The position numbers and the translations under genes are program-made. The notes beneath the pieces are model-generated. The model did not search any database and was not told the origin of the DNA. It was given only the letters and a program-made list of their open reading frames with translations. Below, one piece after another: positions 1-11,992 of a stretch of 64,000 bases of DNA. Source of the stretch: Paramacrobiotus metropolitanus. Its lineage: Eukaryota > Tardigrada > Eutardigrada > Parachela > Macrobiotidae. The stretch lies in NCBI RefSeq assembly GCF_019649055.1, contig NW_026570323.1, positions 1 through 64,000 of the forward strand. Direction: 5' to 3'. Numbering within the stretch: the stretch's first letter is position 1; the number at the start of each line of letters is the position of its first letter.

Positions 1-955
1 CTTTGAAGATTTAATTTAACTTTTTGCAATATACAGCGCTATGTTTGCACTGGCAGCGCGAAATTGATACCAACTCCATTGGGGATGAGAAATGATCTGA
101 TCGATCGGATGCCATCGTCGTCTAGTGCACACATACCGCGTGGTCTTCGCAACCCCATATCATACGAGTGCTGTGCATACAGAATTGCATAACAACTGAA
201 CTGAACTGAACTGTACACACCCGTGAATGGCCGCCTTCTTTGTCAGAGTTAGCCCGTCTCCATCACGATATGTCCAACAAACCTGACAGAACAAATTCTC
301 TCCAACTCGGTAGGCGCACACCGAGGACCGCGTTTTTGCAGGTGCATAACAGAAGGCGAAATGCCCGAAGGAAAGAGGATCAACAGCAAGCAGAGCCGCT
401 AGGACTGTGTTACCTAATTCCCATACTGAGGGAATTTATGCCTCTCTAGCTGTGTGACTTGCTGTGCATTTCCCACTTCCCCAGCCGCGGTTTGCTGCAA
501 TCGCACGTCCATTCTTTATTGAGTATCATCTCGTAGCAGTAGTTTAACACTTCGTGACCTTTCCTTTCGCATCGCCCCATTCACAATGGTATATCGATTA
601 AGAAATGCCTTTATGATAGCGCGAGATTATCTCCGATGCATATCCGCGGGGGTTGCTGAAAAACTGCAAAACGTGGACAAAAAAATCACACTTGCTTTCC
701 TTATCGTTTTCAGTAGTAACGGGTTCAAAGATTTGCCAGCGCAGCTTGAACGTACCACTGCCACTCTGACGAGAACAGGACTAAAGCAGTCATAGGTAAC
801 ACCGACTACGTCTTAACAACTGTGTGTATGTGTTCCTGGAAGGCTTGGCGGTTAATATTTTTTTCTGCAACAGATTAAAGAGTATAAGTCTCACGTGGTG
901 GCAACTGTGCAGAACGTCAATCACGCCTTGTACGTCAGTCGTGAGTGACCGGCAA
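1..955. other. No recognisable gene
   Basis: AT-rich to mixed sequence. The two open frames here, at 240-449 and 586-795 on the plus strand, are short, have no recognisable domain and are not flanked by convincing splice sites. I see no RNA gene or repeat. Confidence 0.5.
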
Positions 956-957
956 TA

Positions 958-1499
958 ATGTCCCCCATGCCGGACACCAGTAATTTCGTTCCGGCTATAA
1001 TGTCCCCCATGCCGGACACCACTAAATTCGTTCCCGCAATACTGTCCCCCATGCCCAATGCCACTAAATTCGTTCCGGCAATAATGTCCCCCATGCCGGA
1101 CACCAGTAATTTCGTTCCGGCAATAATGTCCCCCATGCCGGACACCACTAAATTCGTTCCGGCAATACTGTCCCCATGCCCAATGCCACTAAATTCGTTC
1201 CGGCAATATGTCCCCATGCCGGACACCAGTAATTCGTTCCGGCTATAATGTCCCCCATGCCGGACACCACTAAATTCGTTCCGGCAATAATGTCCCCCAT
1301 GCCAGACACCAAGAAATTCGTTCTGGCAATAATGTCCCCCATGCCGGACACCAAGAAATTCGTTCTGGCAATAATGTCCCCCATGCCGGACACCACTAAA
1401 TTCGTTCCCGCAATAATGTCCCCCATGAAGGACACCACTAAATTCGTTTGGGCAATAATGTCCCCCATGCCGGACACCACTAAATTCGTTCCGGTAATA
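958..1499. repeat. 42-bp minisatellite, about 13 units
   Basis: Units of 42 bp built around ATGTCCCCCATGCCGGACACC run head to tail. Because 42 is divisible by three, both strands stay open in several frames; the plus strand would read a 14-residue repeat beginning MSPMPDTTKF. Three-unit blocks recur (units 1-3 and 4-6 share the same variants, including the CCCAATGCC variant), so there is a higher-order 126-bp period. Units 9 and 10 also share a private CAAGAAATTC variant. Units 6 and 7 carry 1-2 bp deletions that break the frames. I read it as a satellite, not as a gene. Confidence 0.9.
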
Positions 1500-1501
1500 A
1501 G

Positions 1502-3635
1502 GTCTTTTGGGTCACCAATTATCACAGTTGTTTTCCATTGGTAACGCTATGGTAACGCTGGTGGCAGTTTTTTGAAGGTCACCGATTGGCTGAAAAGTCA
1601 GCTTTCCGTGGTAGGTCCCTCATGTCATAATTTTATTCCAATTATACGGTGCAAGGAAATCTTTGGTATGATTGCATTTTCAGCACAATGGAATGTGAGG
1701 AACATGCAGAATACTCTTCCGTAGCAGTCGATGCATATGGCGACAAACCACTGCACGTGCTCCGATGACATGGTTCTGAATTATCGATCTGCTTGCAGAA
1801 CTGATCCCACCGATGCCGAAAATTCGAAGAGGAATAAAACAGTGTTACCCTCGGAGCAAATACAGTGCAGGCAATAATATTATGTAATGTATAGGCTTCG
1901 CAAAAATTCTTACAGAACTGCACTATCTTGCAGTCGTCGGCATGTGGATCACACATTTCAGTTAAATAAAGGCTGCCTTCAGTTAAAGAAAAGCTGTTGC
2001 CGATCGTGTTCCCCGTACACGATCAGCAAAAGCTGCATGTGCTTGATCAATCTTGTCCTAATTTGTTGCCCCAAACCTTGTTCCATTTCTTGAACGCCCT
2101 TGTCATTAAACATGCCTTGAGTTATGTTGATGCGTTTGACTGCTTGAGAAGGACCTGTCATCCCAATCGGAGCCACCTATGCAATTGAGTAACATCAGTG
2201 AGATCGTTCTCCGCCACTCAGTTAATTTGTTGTGTTTATTTCTTTATCGCAGACGAGAAAGCAATGGATGGCCAATGGATAATAGGCTACGCGATATAAT
2301 GCATTTGTAATGTACTGTAATACTCAGCACAGAAATACATAGTACGAAGATGGCACGGCCAACTTCGGACATTGTTTTATTATCAGACTGATAATATCGG
2401 CGCATGATCACGGTCGAGTGAGAGAAAACAGAATGTTTTTTTTTAAAAGTAGGTAGCGTTATACTCTTATTTAACTCTTGATATATCGCTGCGATAATAC
2501 GAGTGCAATCAGTGTAAATCAGTAGTGCAATCAGGGTAAATTGCTATCATAGTTGTGGAGAAAAGTACCACCTAATTCCTGTCGTCAGACTCAAACTAAG
2601 CGTCATTGTGTGCTCTATTTCTACCACCGACACCCCGCGCTCGGTTTTTGCACAACGCATGCTACGGTGAGCGTTGTCACCATAATGCTCTGAAGGGCTC
2701 CATACGTTTTGCTTTCGGCTTCCAGTTCGTGATACAGGTATGTGGAATAAGTCACAGTATCCGTACCCTAGTTGTATTTACCGCCATATTTTCCCTGGCA
2801 TTTGCCTGGTTTTATTGCCTGCCAGTTGCCAGAGTCTCCAGGTTTTATCGCTTGTCATGCCAATGGCGCGCCGTTGGCAAGTGCCACTGCCACGTGTTGT
2901 CACCTACCCTTTCATGCACAACTAACAGACGACATTCAACTGTCTTGATAAACCCGAGAAACCTAAGAAAATTAGGTGACTTAAGAGACCAAATGACCTT
3001 AAGAAACCTAAGAACCTAAGAAAAAGCAAAAAGAAATTAAGAAAACTCATAAACTAACGTATTAAACCTAAAAGGAAGTTGTCGGTCGACAAAAGTTTTT
3101 CGGCAAACATCGGTCAACAATTTAGCAGAAAAGCGAATTGTCGGTCAACAATTTGTCGGTCAGCGAGCTGTGTAAGTGAGCAACATGTCGTTCACCAAAT
3201 TGACGCTCTGAGAATTGTAGGTGCTGAACTGACGTGCTAAACTTTAAATAGTTAAGAGACATTTCAAATCACTTACAAACGTTATCCGAAAGCTGATGCT
3301 CTGTTGATGGGGCAATACTACAAACGTATTTTATGGGGTTAGGACCTTTATTAAGTATCACAATGCTAGTACAAAACTGAGTACCAAAGCAGAATATAAT
3401 TTATAATAAAAACACTTCTTCGATGCTATCCTGTTCGGGGATTGTACCCATCACGCATATCGCGTTTCCCCGTTGCATTTGAATAGATAGCCGCTGCCTA
3501 AAAAAACTCAATTGCGCGTTTTTGGCCGGTAGCAGTTGCAATTCCGTTTCCTATCTTCTGAACGAGCGTTTTAGTTCCATTTCCCCAGGGTCCGTAGATT
3601 TCAAATGCTGCCGCCATGAAATTGTACCTTGGTTG
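1502..3635. other. No recognisable gene
   Basis: No domain-bearing open frame. Small degenerate repeats occur near 2940-3050 (CCTAAGAAA-like words) and at 3078-3160 (three copies of GTCGGTC, two followed by AACAATTT). The 2606-3019 open frame has no recognisable domain. Confidence 0.45.
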
Positions 3636-3637
3636 AA

Positions 3638-4800
3638 TCAGCCGTGTTTTGTCAGCTTTCCTCGCTCCGCGTGCTCGGCCGCAGCCCCGTCGTTCACCAG
3701 GGTCCGATCAATACACGAAGCCGCTAGTGTGTCTACGCAAGTCACATCGATAGCCAGTGGCTTTCCGCGCTCCCAGGGTACGAGCGTGATCACGTCCGGC
3801 CTTTTGCGATCTTTCACAGAGATGGTTCCATTCTTTGGTTCCATTCTGGCTGGGAAAGCTGCGGTTTTCAGGCCGCGGGTGAACTCTCCGCTGAGGCCAT
3901 CATGTCTTGGCAATCTGCCGGCTGACCGTTTACAACGGAGCCCGTGCCGCCCCAGATCATCCACTAGTCCACCGCAACGCACACGTGAGGAGGACGATTG
4001 AGCTCCTGCGTAGCGCTACGCTTATGCGAAAGTGTTGTTTTCAGCAAATTTCCGAGACATGCTGCGGGTAACGCATGAATCCATACACCAGATTCGGGGA
4101 CAGATACCGCCTTTAGGTGAGCGATTTCCTCCTTTGTGGCCCGCAATTCGGTTAGCCTTGCATAAGTGTTCAGCGTTGTGGGTGTGTCCCAGGCTTTTTG
4201 AACATGTCGTAACGCTTCGAACGGAAGTTCATCAGTGTCGGCCAATAGTTTCCAGGCGCGCGTGGCGGCAGACAAATCGGTAGCCGTTAGCGTCGGGCAC
4301 AGCTTTGAAGTCAGCGGAAACAACGAGGAAGCCGATGCCAAGTAGTCAGAGGGATGAGATGACAGATTCCCCCAAAAACAGCATGGAATACGTACCGTAG
4401 CACAGCTTTATAAAAGGGTAGTATTCCGGAATGACTTCAGATGCTATTTTCAACACTTCTTCCCGTGATACGCAGTTAAAGGCGTTCGTGAAGTCAATTT
4501 TCAGAAGGGCCTTGACATCTTTGCTATACTGTAGGAGGAAATCTTTAGCAGTATATATAACAGCTTCGACACGTCTCTTAACACCCGAACCGAGCTGATG
4601 TGGCTGTAGCAATTCCGATGTGACTGGCCGGATGCGGATTTCCACTGCTTTTGCGGCGAGACGTCGATACGTTGCCAACAGCGATTGGACGCAGGCCTCC
4701 GTCTTTTGCGTAGAGCGACGAGGTCAGGGCACCACAAAGCAGAGGGACAATTTCCTCGGTACATTGCCTGTCAGAATAAGATTTAACAGATCTGTCAGTG
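3638..4800 (-). pseudogene. Degenerate retroelement pol fragment (reverse transcriptase plus C-terminal nuclease-like domain)
   Basis: On the minus strand the 5' part (about 4346-4800) has reverse-transcriptase signatures: a KDGGLRPIAVG-like block, then a frameshift, YRRLAAKAVE, LQPHQLGSGVKRR, and the palm motif LLKIDFTNAFNCVSREEVL. A middle piece (3964-4341) and a C-terminal piece (3638-3982) follow in different frames. The C-terminal piece carries HGLRCKRSAGR and KRPDVITLVPW followed by an AIDVTCVDTLA block, which suits a PD-D nuclease-like domain of an invertebrate non-LTR-type element. At least two frameshifts separate the pieces, so it cannot be expressed as one protein. The YxDD active-site block is not present. 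The family assignment (R2-like or related) is inference. Confidence 0.75.
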
Positions 4801-5100
4801 AGTCACACAGAGCAGACGAAGCGTCATCCAGTCTTGCACCGATCAGATCCAGCAGGTGTTGGGGTCGCAAATAATCTAGCCCACCAGCGCTACCACGAGG
4901 CATCGCATCTATTTTGTTTTATTGTTTCAACCTTTACGCCTCCACGTGTTTTATTGTTTCAACCTTTACAACATGCCGACAATGTGCTGCTCACTGCCTA
5001 AGCAACAACTTACTGTCGTGAACAATACTGGTGAAATAGTATCTGTAGGATACCAGGGTAATGTCGAGAAAGAAGCAACAATGCAAACAGGAAGCATGTA

Positions 5101-5589
5101 CCGTAATTATCGAATTTGTGGCTCCCCGCAATAAGAGCCCCCCCTGAAATAAGCCCCCCTCCCCGACCCTGTTTGAAAAATAATGCCACCCCCGAAATTA
5201 CGCCCCAGGGGGCCGTTATTAAATGTCGAGCGCTGCAAAATGATAAGTACGCGGGAATTTCTTCTTAACAATTATTGTTAATTTGATGGGTAAACAGCAA
5301 ACGGACATCAACATATAGTGGTGTTTGTTGAGAAAGAGTTGCTTAGGTAAGAATATGCTCCAAAATGTGTGTTCGTAAGGTCGTGTAGTTGGATAAACCG
5401 GTACCTATTTCGTACAGTTTCACTAGAATAGAATGCGCAGTTGTTTGAAATATAATGCCCCCTTCCAAAATATGCCATTTGAAAAATAATGCCACCCCCC
5501 GAAATTACGCCCCCTCCCCGAAATAAGCCCCCCTCCGTCATAACCTTCGAACTATTTGCACCCCAGGGCCACAAATTCGATAATTACGG
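5101..5589. mobile_element. MITE with perfect terminal inverted repeats and TA target duplication
   Basis: The ends are inverted copies of CCGTAATTATCGAATTTGTGG (21 bp), flanked on both sides by TA (5099-5100 and 5590-5591). Inside, C-rich blocks containing AATGCCACCCC and GAAATTACGCCCC occur twice, near 5184 and 5490. It has no coding capacity. A TA duplication with short perfect ends suggests a non-autonomous Tc1/mariner or pogo derivative. The element lies between the pol remnant and chitinase copy A. Confidence 0.8.
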
Positions 5590-5998
5590 TATACAACGAA
5601 AACGAGTAGCTTCCGTCACCAAATCGTTTCACGTGAAAGTCAGAGCAATTTTATGTGCCTACTAGTTGACTCTTTTCGGGAAGAACTGGGCAAACTACAC
5701 GTAAATCTGTTACACATACTTTCCAAACACCGAAAACCTTATAACTGCATGACGCACAGCACACAAACACCATATAAATCGCCGTAATGCACTACGTACG
5801 TACGTATACAGCGCGTTAAAGTGAACCATGCATCCATAACTTATCCAAATTATCCCAAGAAACAAATTCGATGATATTTTAAGATCCGATTACCGCTAAG
5901 CTAAAACAAATAGCATAAGAAAAAACTGACTTAAGTAGAAGTCAAACTACAATGCTATTCAGTGCGAAGAAATAACAGGTTGGCGTTATTGCCTAATT

Positions 5999-6561
5999 TT
6001 AGGATCCGGATTCGACAGGCGCCTCACCGGGCACGAAAACAGCCAAGATACGCTTATAATACTCATTTCGCGCCCGGGACTTGACCTCGTTGCGGCCCAT
6101 ACCCTCTTCCTCACTGTTGATCGCCCGGATACTCGCTCCGAATTTCCCCTCGGCCACTCCGGGATAACTATGCACCACGGCGCCCCAGTACCAGCAGGCG
6201 GTGGCCCAGGCGACGTCCTCGTCGTCCGCCACCTGATCCGGGTTCTCTACCAAGCGATCGTCGTGGTACAGCGCCTGTGAGGCCTTGCGGTAGTTATCCT
6301 CCCAGGTTAGCTGCATGTATCCGCGTCCGTAGTACTTCCCGTATTCAGGTTGGGGCGAGATCTCCTTCCTGTATCGCAACCCGGCAGATTCGTGGAGGAT
6401 GTTGGCTAAGAACATTCCCAGCTCACGGCGGCTGGTGAAGTGCCCGTAGGGAACGCCTTTGGCGAAGCTCTCGTACTGAGAATCCGTCGGTTGAGGAAAG
6501 CCGTTGACAATCACGGCCAGCCGGAATTCGTCTTTGCTAACCTGGTACCGCGCCGGAGAAC
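5999..6561 (-). pseudogene. GH19 chitinase copy A: orphan last exon
   Basis: This encodes the catalytic domain of a glycoside hydrolase family 19 chitinase (hydrolysis of chitin beta-1,4 bonds). HESAGL holds the family's first catalytic Glu, KEISP a Glu at the position shared by the other copies, and YYGRGYMQLTW is the substrate-groove block. The exon begins after an AG at 6562-6563 in phase 1, exactly as in copies D and E, but no signal-peptide or knottin exon follows upstream. Instead a 3.6-kb transposon begins 109 bp away. The end is altered: the terminal GCYN of the paralogues has become GS-stop (TGC to TCC, TAC to TAA), and the other cysteine of the paralogues' HEC motif is also absent, as if a disulfide had been lost as a pair. 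The 3' flank (5820-5990) resembles the 3' flank of copy B (34170-34330), so A and B share a duplication. Probably a non-functional gene fragment, though the exon is open throughout. Confidence 0.75.
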
Positions 6562-6670
6562 CTTGAGAAGGGAATTTTTAGAAGTGTTTATTAACTATGC
6601 GTAAGTTCATTCGACAGACTGATACAGCGTATCTAGGGTAATTCAAAGGTTAAACTGGCCGTTACTGACG

Positions 6671-7510
6671 GGCCAGGGTCAAAAAGAGGGAGGGAAAACA
6701 AAAGGGAGGGATTTTCTTTGGTCAAAAAGAGGGAGGAAAACTAAAGGAAGGGATTTTGAGTGGTCAAAAAGATGGAGGGAATTTCTATGGTAAGAAAAGG
6801 AAGGGAATTTGGGCGATACCAAAATTTGAAAAAGTGCAGAGCGAGCAAAATTTGAGCAAACTTTTCAAGTACTACTTCCGGAAGCTGTTACCGCGTAATA
6901 GCTTCAAGTATACTGGTAGTCTCCCACTTCACAAAAAAATTATGTCAGATTTTCTCCGCAGGTTTGATTTTGGATGCTATAATTATGGAACATATTTATG
7001 TTCAAAAGTAAGTACTTACTTACAAACTATATTATTTAGTTCATTTTGTAACCAAGCACCCGAGCGAAGCGAGCTTTTCTTTAACAAGCTGACGAGCGAA
7101 ACGAACCCGCGCTTCTATTGGATGACATTAGAGTCCTTCGGTCTCTGTACCGGAGAATGCACACGACTTTTGTGTCGCTGAGTGACCTTTGGGTCGCCCA
7201 CGATTTTCTTTGTAATTCCTGTGTAACTCAACGGGGTGAGTCAAACTCTGTAAGAGGCAAAGAGTTCTGTATGCATAAACGTGAGCGCGGCGTTACAAAC
7301 TAATGCACCCGGTGACCTCGAACCTGGGTACCCGAGGTCGCCACCAATGTTTCCACTGTACATATGCAGTTTGATGTGCTAAGTTGAACTGAAGTACTCC
7401 TGACATCCCTAAATCTTTAAACAGTCTACTTAAAAAATAAAAAATCGCAGTACTGAGTTGGGGCTGCGTAGGAGATCGTCGCGCACGAATCAAAAATCGT
7501 AGCCGATATT
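6671..7510. repeat. Left inverted arm of the foldback element
   Basis: Outer portion: GGGAGGG-rich tandem sub-repeats. Inner portion at 7305-7370: a GACCTCGAACC / GGTACCCGAGGTCGCCACC block whose inverted partner lies near 9985-10030. The ATTTTT...GATCGTCGCGCA patch around 7470-7500 pairs with 9773-9805. Confidence 0.7.
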
Positions 7511-8820
7511 TTTGGGTCATTGAGTTAGTTTTCAAAAAACCGTGCCGGTAGAAAATGTAGGAATTAAAGTGAAACTGCATGCTAGGTAAACTTATTTTAA
7601 TTTGAGGGTTTTACTTTCTAAAAATTATTGGCAATCTTTTTTAAATCAGTTTATTTGTTAAGCATTCAGATAATTTTCGAATCAAAACCTGGTATGTACA
7701 TTATTTTTTTGAATAAATTCTGTATCCAAGTTATATATTTTTCACGTTTTATACGCAAAATCAATTTTGGAATTTGCACCATAATCTGGAGATATTTATT
7801 GTCTTAGTTTCGCAATCAGATTTCAAACTTATTATGTTCTGATCTAAGTATAAAATGTTTCGCGTAATGCTGGTCTATTTGTGAATTTAAAAACCACTTC
7901 AAATTAGCCTGCACTGGTAATTAGAAATCAAGCCTAACAGCTCTCTGGAATTAAGCTTTTATATGATTAAATCTGCATATTTAGGATTGTATGTATGTCT
8001 TATATTTCAATAGTAAACAACTTGGTATTTAGCAAATCTTTTTTAGTTTTTGTATATTAAATCTAAGCATTTGATTTTGAGCAGTAGAGCACGTAATTTT
8101 ACGTACTTTACAGCTCATATGCTCAAAGATGCAGCTTTGTGTCTAGATACTGAGCTGTTTTGTTGTTTAGTTTTATTCACAATTTAAGCAAATTTATGTG
8201 CTTAAAGCTGTGGAGCTTCTAATTAGTGAACATTTTTGCTTGTTTAGATATGGAAATGGGAAGTATTTTGTTAGAGAGGAAATTAGATTACGTATTTATA
8301 TAATGAGAATTATGAGATGACTAAATACATAGTATATTATACATTTTCATAGACATTTAGTTTTATCAGAACATGACGCAGAGAGCGAAATAAACCCAAA
8401 CGCACACTTTACTGTGAAAGCAATATAGCCAAAAACCCAACAAAACCACAAAATCTATAAGGAAGAATGCTGGAGAAAAGACGGCTGCTTTAGAACTTGT
8501 GAATTCCGTGTTGATCAAAACAAGAACGAAACGGCATGCTGCAGCTGCGTATCATCTGAGGCAGCATAACATGGGATCGCTCGTTGGCAGGGCTCCGCCC
8601 GCCATGAGTGATGCTGATGGTCAGTGCAGACAAAGTAAGCGCAGGGCTGTCAGCGCACATAAGCGGCACGAGTGGCGTGGCCACTTGCGTGCGGGCGACA
8701 GAGCGAGCCACAAGAGGCGTGGGATCTCTGATAGTTTAAGACATTAGGTACAGATGTTGTAATCAAAAATGTTTTACCAAATTAACTTAATATATATATC
8801 AACAAATATTTATATAAGTA

Positions 8821-9090
8821 TTTAGAAATATTTAGAAATATTTAGAAATATTTAGAAATATTTAGAAATATTTAGAAATATTTAGAAATATTTAGAAATA
8901 TTTAGAAATATTTAGAAATATTTAGAAATATTTAGAAATATTTAGAAATATTTAGAAATATTTAGAAATATTTAGAAATATTTAGAAATATTTAGAAATA
9001 TTTAGAAATATTTAGAAATATTTAGAAATATTTAGAAATATTTAGAAATATTTAGAAATATTTAGAAATATTTAGAAATATTTAGAAATA
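8821..9090. repeat. Decamer tandem array (TTTAGAAATA), 27 perfect copies
   Basis: Twenty-seven uninterrupted identical decamers occupy 270 bp inside the foldback element. The same word is scattered singly elsewhere (near 27030 and 50660), usually in runs of ATTTAGAAATATTT. Perfect identity across all copies implies recent expansion or ongoing slippage. Confidence 0.97.
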
Positions 9091-9769
9091 TTAGGAACTA
9101 AATAGGTTTCGTATTTTTAAAATTACAATAATCGCTCAAAAATACTAAAAAACGTTTACATATCACATTTTTGAATTTTAAATACCCAAAAAAAATGATC
9201 AGAATTGCTCACAACTTTCTGAGACATCGAAATGCTCAGGTTTTAGCAACTGGTGCAAAGACGTCTTCAGACAGGAGGACTGCAGTTGAACCCTTTAAAT
9301 CAACCAATGCCACAAGGTGCAAAAGCTTTGTAGCGACCTCGGGTACCCTGAGACCTTCAACATGGATACTCAATACTACTCATGTTAAGTTCGTTACATC
9401 AAACTGCACTATTATAGTGTGAAAACCAAGTGGCGACCTCAGGGACCCATACACTTTTTTGTCACACCAAACTATAATAAGGCGCAAAAACGTAATGGCG
9501 ACCTACGGGACCCAGAGACCTTGAACCCGGAAACTACCTTTGAACACGCCAAAGTGCAAAAATTCGTTGGTGACTTCGGGGACATTTCGAACCAGGGTAC
9601 CAGAGTTCCTCGATGCCATTCGACTAATGCGTGTTTTTTCTAGGTCGGAAGCAAAAACTTAGTGGCGAGCCCAGCAGCCCGGGTTCAAGGTCTCCGTGTT
9701 ACAGAAAACTCAGATCTTACCTAAACTCGCTACGCTCGCTTGCTTAACTAAACGCCCCCAAAATATACG

Positions 9770-10282
9770 TTACGATTTTTGACTGTCATGCGCGACGACC
9801 TACTCAGCCCTAACTTTATATTGAGATTTTAAACTATAAGTAGGCTGTTTAAAAATTTAGAGTATGTTAGGTGTCGTCACGTCACCTGCGTACTGACTGA
9901 CAGAAAACAGAGCTGGACATACCACAGCTGACGTTGTTACGCCACAGGGTAGTGCTTCAGTTCGGCTTAGCAAGTCAGACTGCGTATATACAGTGGCGGC
10001 GACCTCGGGGACCCAGGTTCGACTTCACCGGGTATTTCAGTTTGACTCACCACGTTGAGTTTCATAGGCTCTGCACTTTTTCAAATTTTGTTATCGCCCA
10101 AATTTCCTTCCTTTTCTTACCATAGAAATTCCCTCCCTCTTTTTGACCACTCAAAATCCCTTCCTTTAGTTTTCCTCCCTCTTTTTGACCAAAGAAAATC
10201 CCTCCCTTTAATTTTCCCTCCCTCTTTTTGACCAAAGAAAATCCCTCCCTTTAATTTTCCCTCCCTCTTTTTGACCCTGGCC
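9770..10282. repeat. Right inverted arm of the foldback element
   Basis: Mirror of the left arm: CCCTCCCTCTTTTTGACC sub-repeats (four blocks between 10130 and 10275), preceded inward by a GGCGACCTCGGGGACCC block at about 9988-10010. It ends at the TTACTGACG duplication. Confidence 0.75.
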
Positions 10283-10291
10283 TTACTGACG

Positions 10292-11240
10292 CAACATATT
10301 CGAAAATCTTGCAATCTGTTGCGACTTTCAAGTGTTTCTCCACTCGCGGCCAGTCTAACGGAGTTCGCAGAATGGAGCTTCCCAGCCCTTGCTTTGGGCC
10401 CCAGCGAACTTATCAAATCTACAACTAGCCATATGTGAAACGTATAATAATGTAGTAGGATATTATTCTCGTACAGTCAAATGCTTAGGATCAAGTAGAG
10501 TAAAGTGCAAAGCACCATAGCCAAATTTAACGCGCTTGGGAGGAGGGCACCGTGAATACAGGAACCCAAATGACGGCGAAATAATCTGTTGTAGAAAATT
10601 GTTTCGCAATTTTTTCAAAGAAATCAAACTGGTTCCGCTTGCGTGAAAAGCAACGTGCCGTGTAAAAAAAGATATTAACTGCGTATTTTCGATGCACAGC
10701 TGGCCGCGCATTATTGGGCATTTTGATTTAGTTTACGGGGAAGTCGCCGCTAGGTCTCTTTCTCTCTTTTTCAGTGTTGTGCCGTGATACTGCACGGTAC
10801 CTTTCTCTCTGTTCCCTTGCTTATGGTTGCGCTGTGACAAAAGTACCATTCTGGCACGTATGGCTTGATCATCGCCCAACTCAAGGGGCTTCACTGTACT
10901 GTATTGTATAAACTGAAGACTGTATGAAATTGTATGAAATATTGTCTGTATTGTAAGAAATACAATGCAGCCCCTATAAAACCGCGTCGGCTTGATGTAC
11001 ATATTCCTGCGGTTTGGTGGCAGGTCCGCACTGTGTTTTTCGAGTTATGTGACCAGTGAGCACACTTTATGCAAGCTGTTAGCTTGCAGGTCTTCCGAGT
11101 TTCTCGCACACATAATGTAAAAACGGCCCAATGTATTTAGAGAATAGAGCGGCAGCTGTGAAGTGGTGCTGACTGTTGAGCCAGTTTGATTGATTGATTG
11201 ATTTGATTTCGAGTAGCCAAGCCCGTAAACGGGAGAGTTG
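10292..11240. other. No recognisable gene
   Basis: Only short open frames without domains. A short (TTGA)n run lies near 11187-11205. Nothing else supported. Confidence 0.45.
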
Positions 11241-11992
11241 TTAGTAAATGTATCGTGCGCACTGTTGTCGGTATGAATAGCATTGGCATAACATAATTTT
11301 TAGCAAGTTTAACATAATACCTTGTTTTGCGGACGCCTCTTTGGTAAACACGTGCATTTCATTCAGAGAAGAACTGGATGGTCGCTCTGGTCGGGGAAGC
11401 AAGCACCGCCGAACAAAATCCAAAGCGTCTTTTTCATTAATACAACTTATATCTGGGTTGGCACCAACGTTTCTCAGTCCACGTAAGTTGGCTAGAAAGT
11501 CATCAAACTTGTTTTCCGGCGCAAATACAAATAAGCTTTCTTTTTGCCGTTCCTTCTCCGTGTAAATCCAGTTTGGTGGACTGCGCTGGTACATTTCGAG
11601 CACCGTGCAACCTAAGCTGAAGACGTCTGTTAGCGTCCCAATGACATCTATTGAATCGTCCCAATCAAAGCTTGCAAGCTTTTGCATTTCTGTTGAAGCA
11701 AATCGGGAAGAGCCTTCCGCAATATTAAGAATTTTGTTGTCTTTTGAATTCAGATCATGGAACGCAGCCTTTTCAAAATGAGCGAGCTTCAGAAAATATT
11801 CCTTTTTTTTAAGGGGGCACTCTTGCTGGCGAACTAAGACATTGTCGCAACGAATGTCCTTATGAATAATGCGATTGTTATGCAAAAATGTTAATCCAAG
11901 TAGCATTTGCTTCGTGAAAGATCGGAACAGAGAAGTATCGATTTTCTGGCATCCGGTCAACGCAATCAAAGTTGAGAGCGGCTGCAAGCAAT
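11241..11992 (-). CDS. Protein-kinase-like C-lobe, predicted pseudokinase 1 (partial)
   Basis: This is a single exon encoding the back half of a protein kinase fold. It opens after an AG at 11993-11994 in phase 1. Recognisable blocks in order: an alpha-E helix (LGLTFLHNN), catalytic loop IIHKDIRCDNVLV (HRD with Arg changed to Lys, metal-binding Asn present), a KLAHFEKA block where DFG should be, a STEM block at the APE position, and TDVFSLGCTVLEM (the DxWSxG helix). The DFG aspartate is His and the glycine is Glu, so Mg-ATP handling should be impaired. A C-tail of about 60 residues follows the domain. I could not find the N-lobe exons in the 1.6 kb upstream, so this may be a truncated duplicate of the neighbouring kinase gene. 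The incoming intron has the same position and phase as in that gene. Confidence 0.65.

Larger units (their letters stand above)
6671..10282. mobile_element. Long-armed foldback/MULE-like transposon with 9-bp target duplication
   Basis: Both ends read GGCCAGGGTCAAAAAG in opposite orientation, and both are flanked by the direct repeat TTACTGACG (6662-6670 and 10283-10291). The arms are long: sub-terminal tandem blocks of about 45 bp (GGGAGGG ... GGTCAAAAAGA) at 6680-6830 mirror 10098-10270. Similarity in inverted orientation continues inward, with patches at 7290-7510 and 9770-10040. A 9-bp duplication is typical of Mutator-like elements; the repeated arms are typical of foldback elements. No transposase-like open frame is visible, so it is probably non-autonomous. 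It contains the decamer array at 8821-9090 and a hairpin block shared with the 50.9-kb minisatellite. It lies where the intron of chitinase copy A should be. Confidence 0.85.

Noticed and set aside
958-1544. Long open frames of repeated 14-residue peptide on both strands
   Set aside because: They come from a 42-bp tandem repeat whose length is divisible by three; both strands are open equally and there is no conserved start or end.
2606-3019. 137-codon plus-strand frame
   Set aside because: No domain, unusual composition, no splice or promoter context; likely chance.
8821-9090. CRISPR-like array
   Set aside because: Units are contiguous decamers without spacers in an animal genome; it is a simple tandem repeat.
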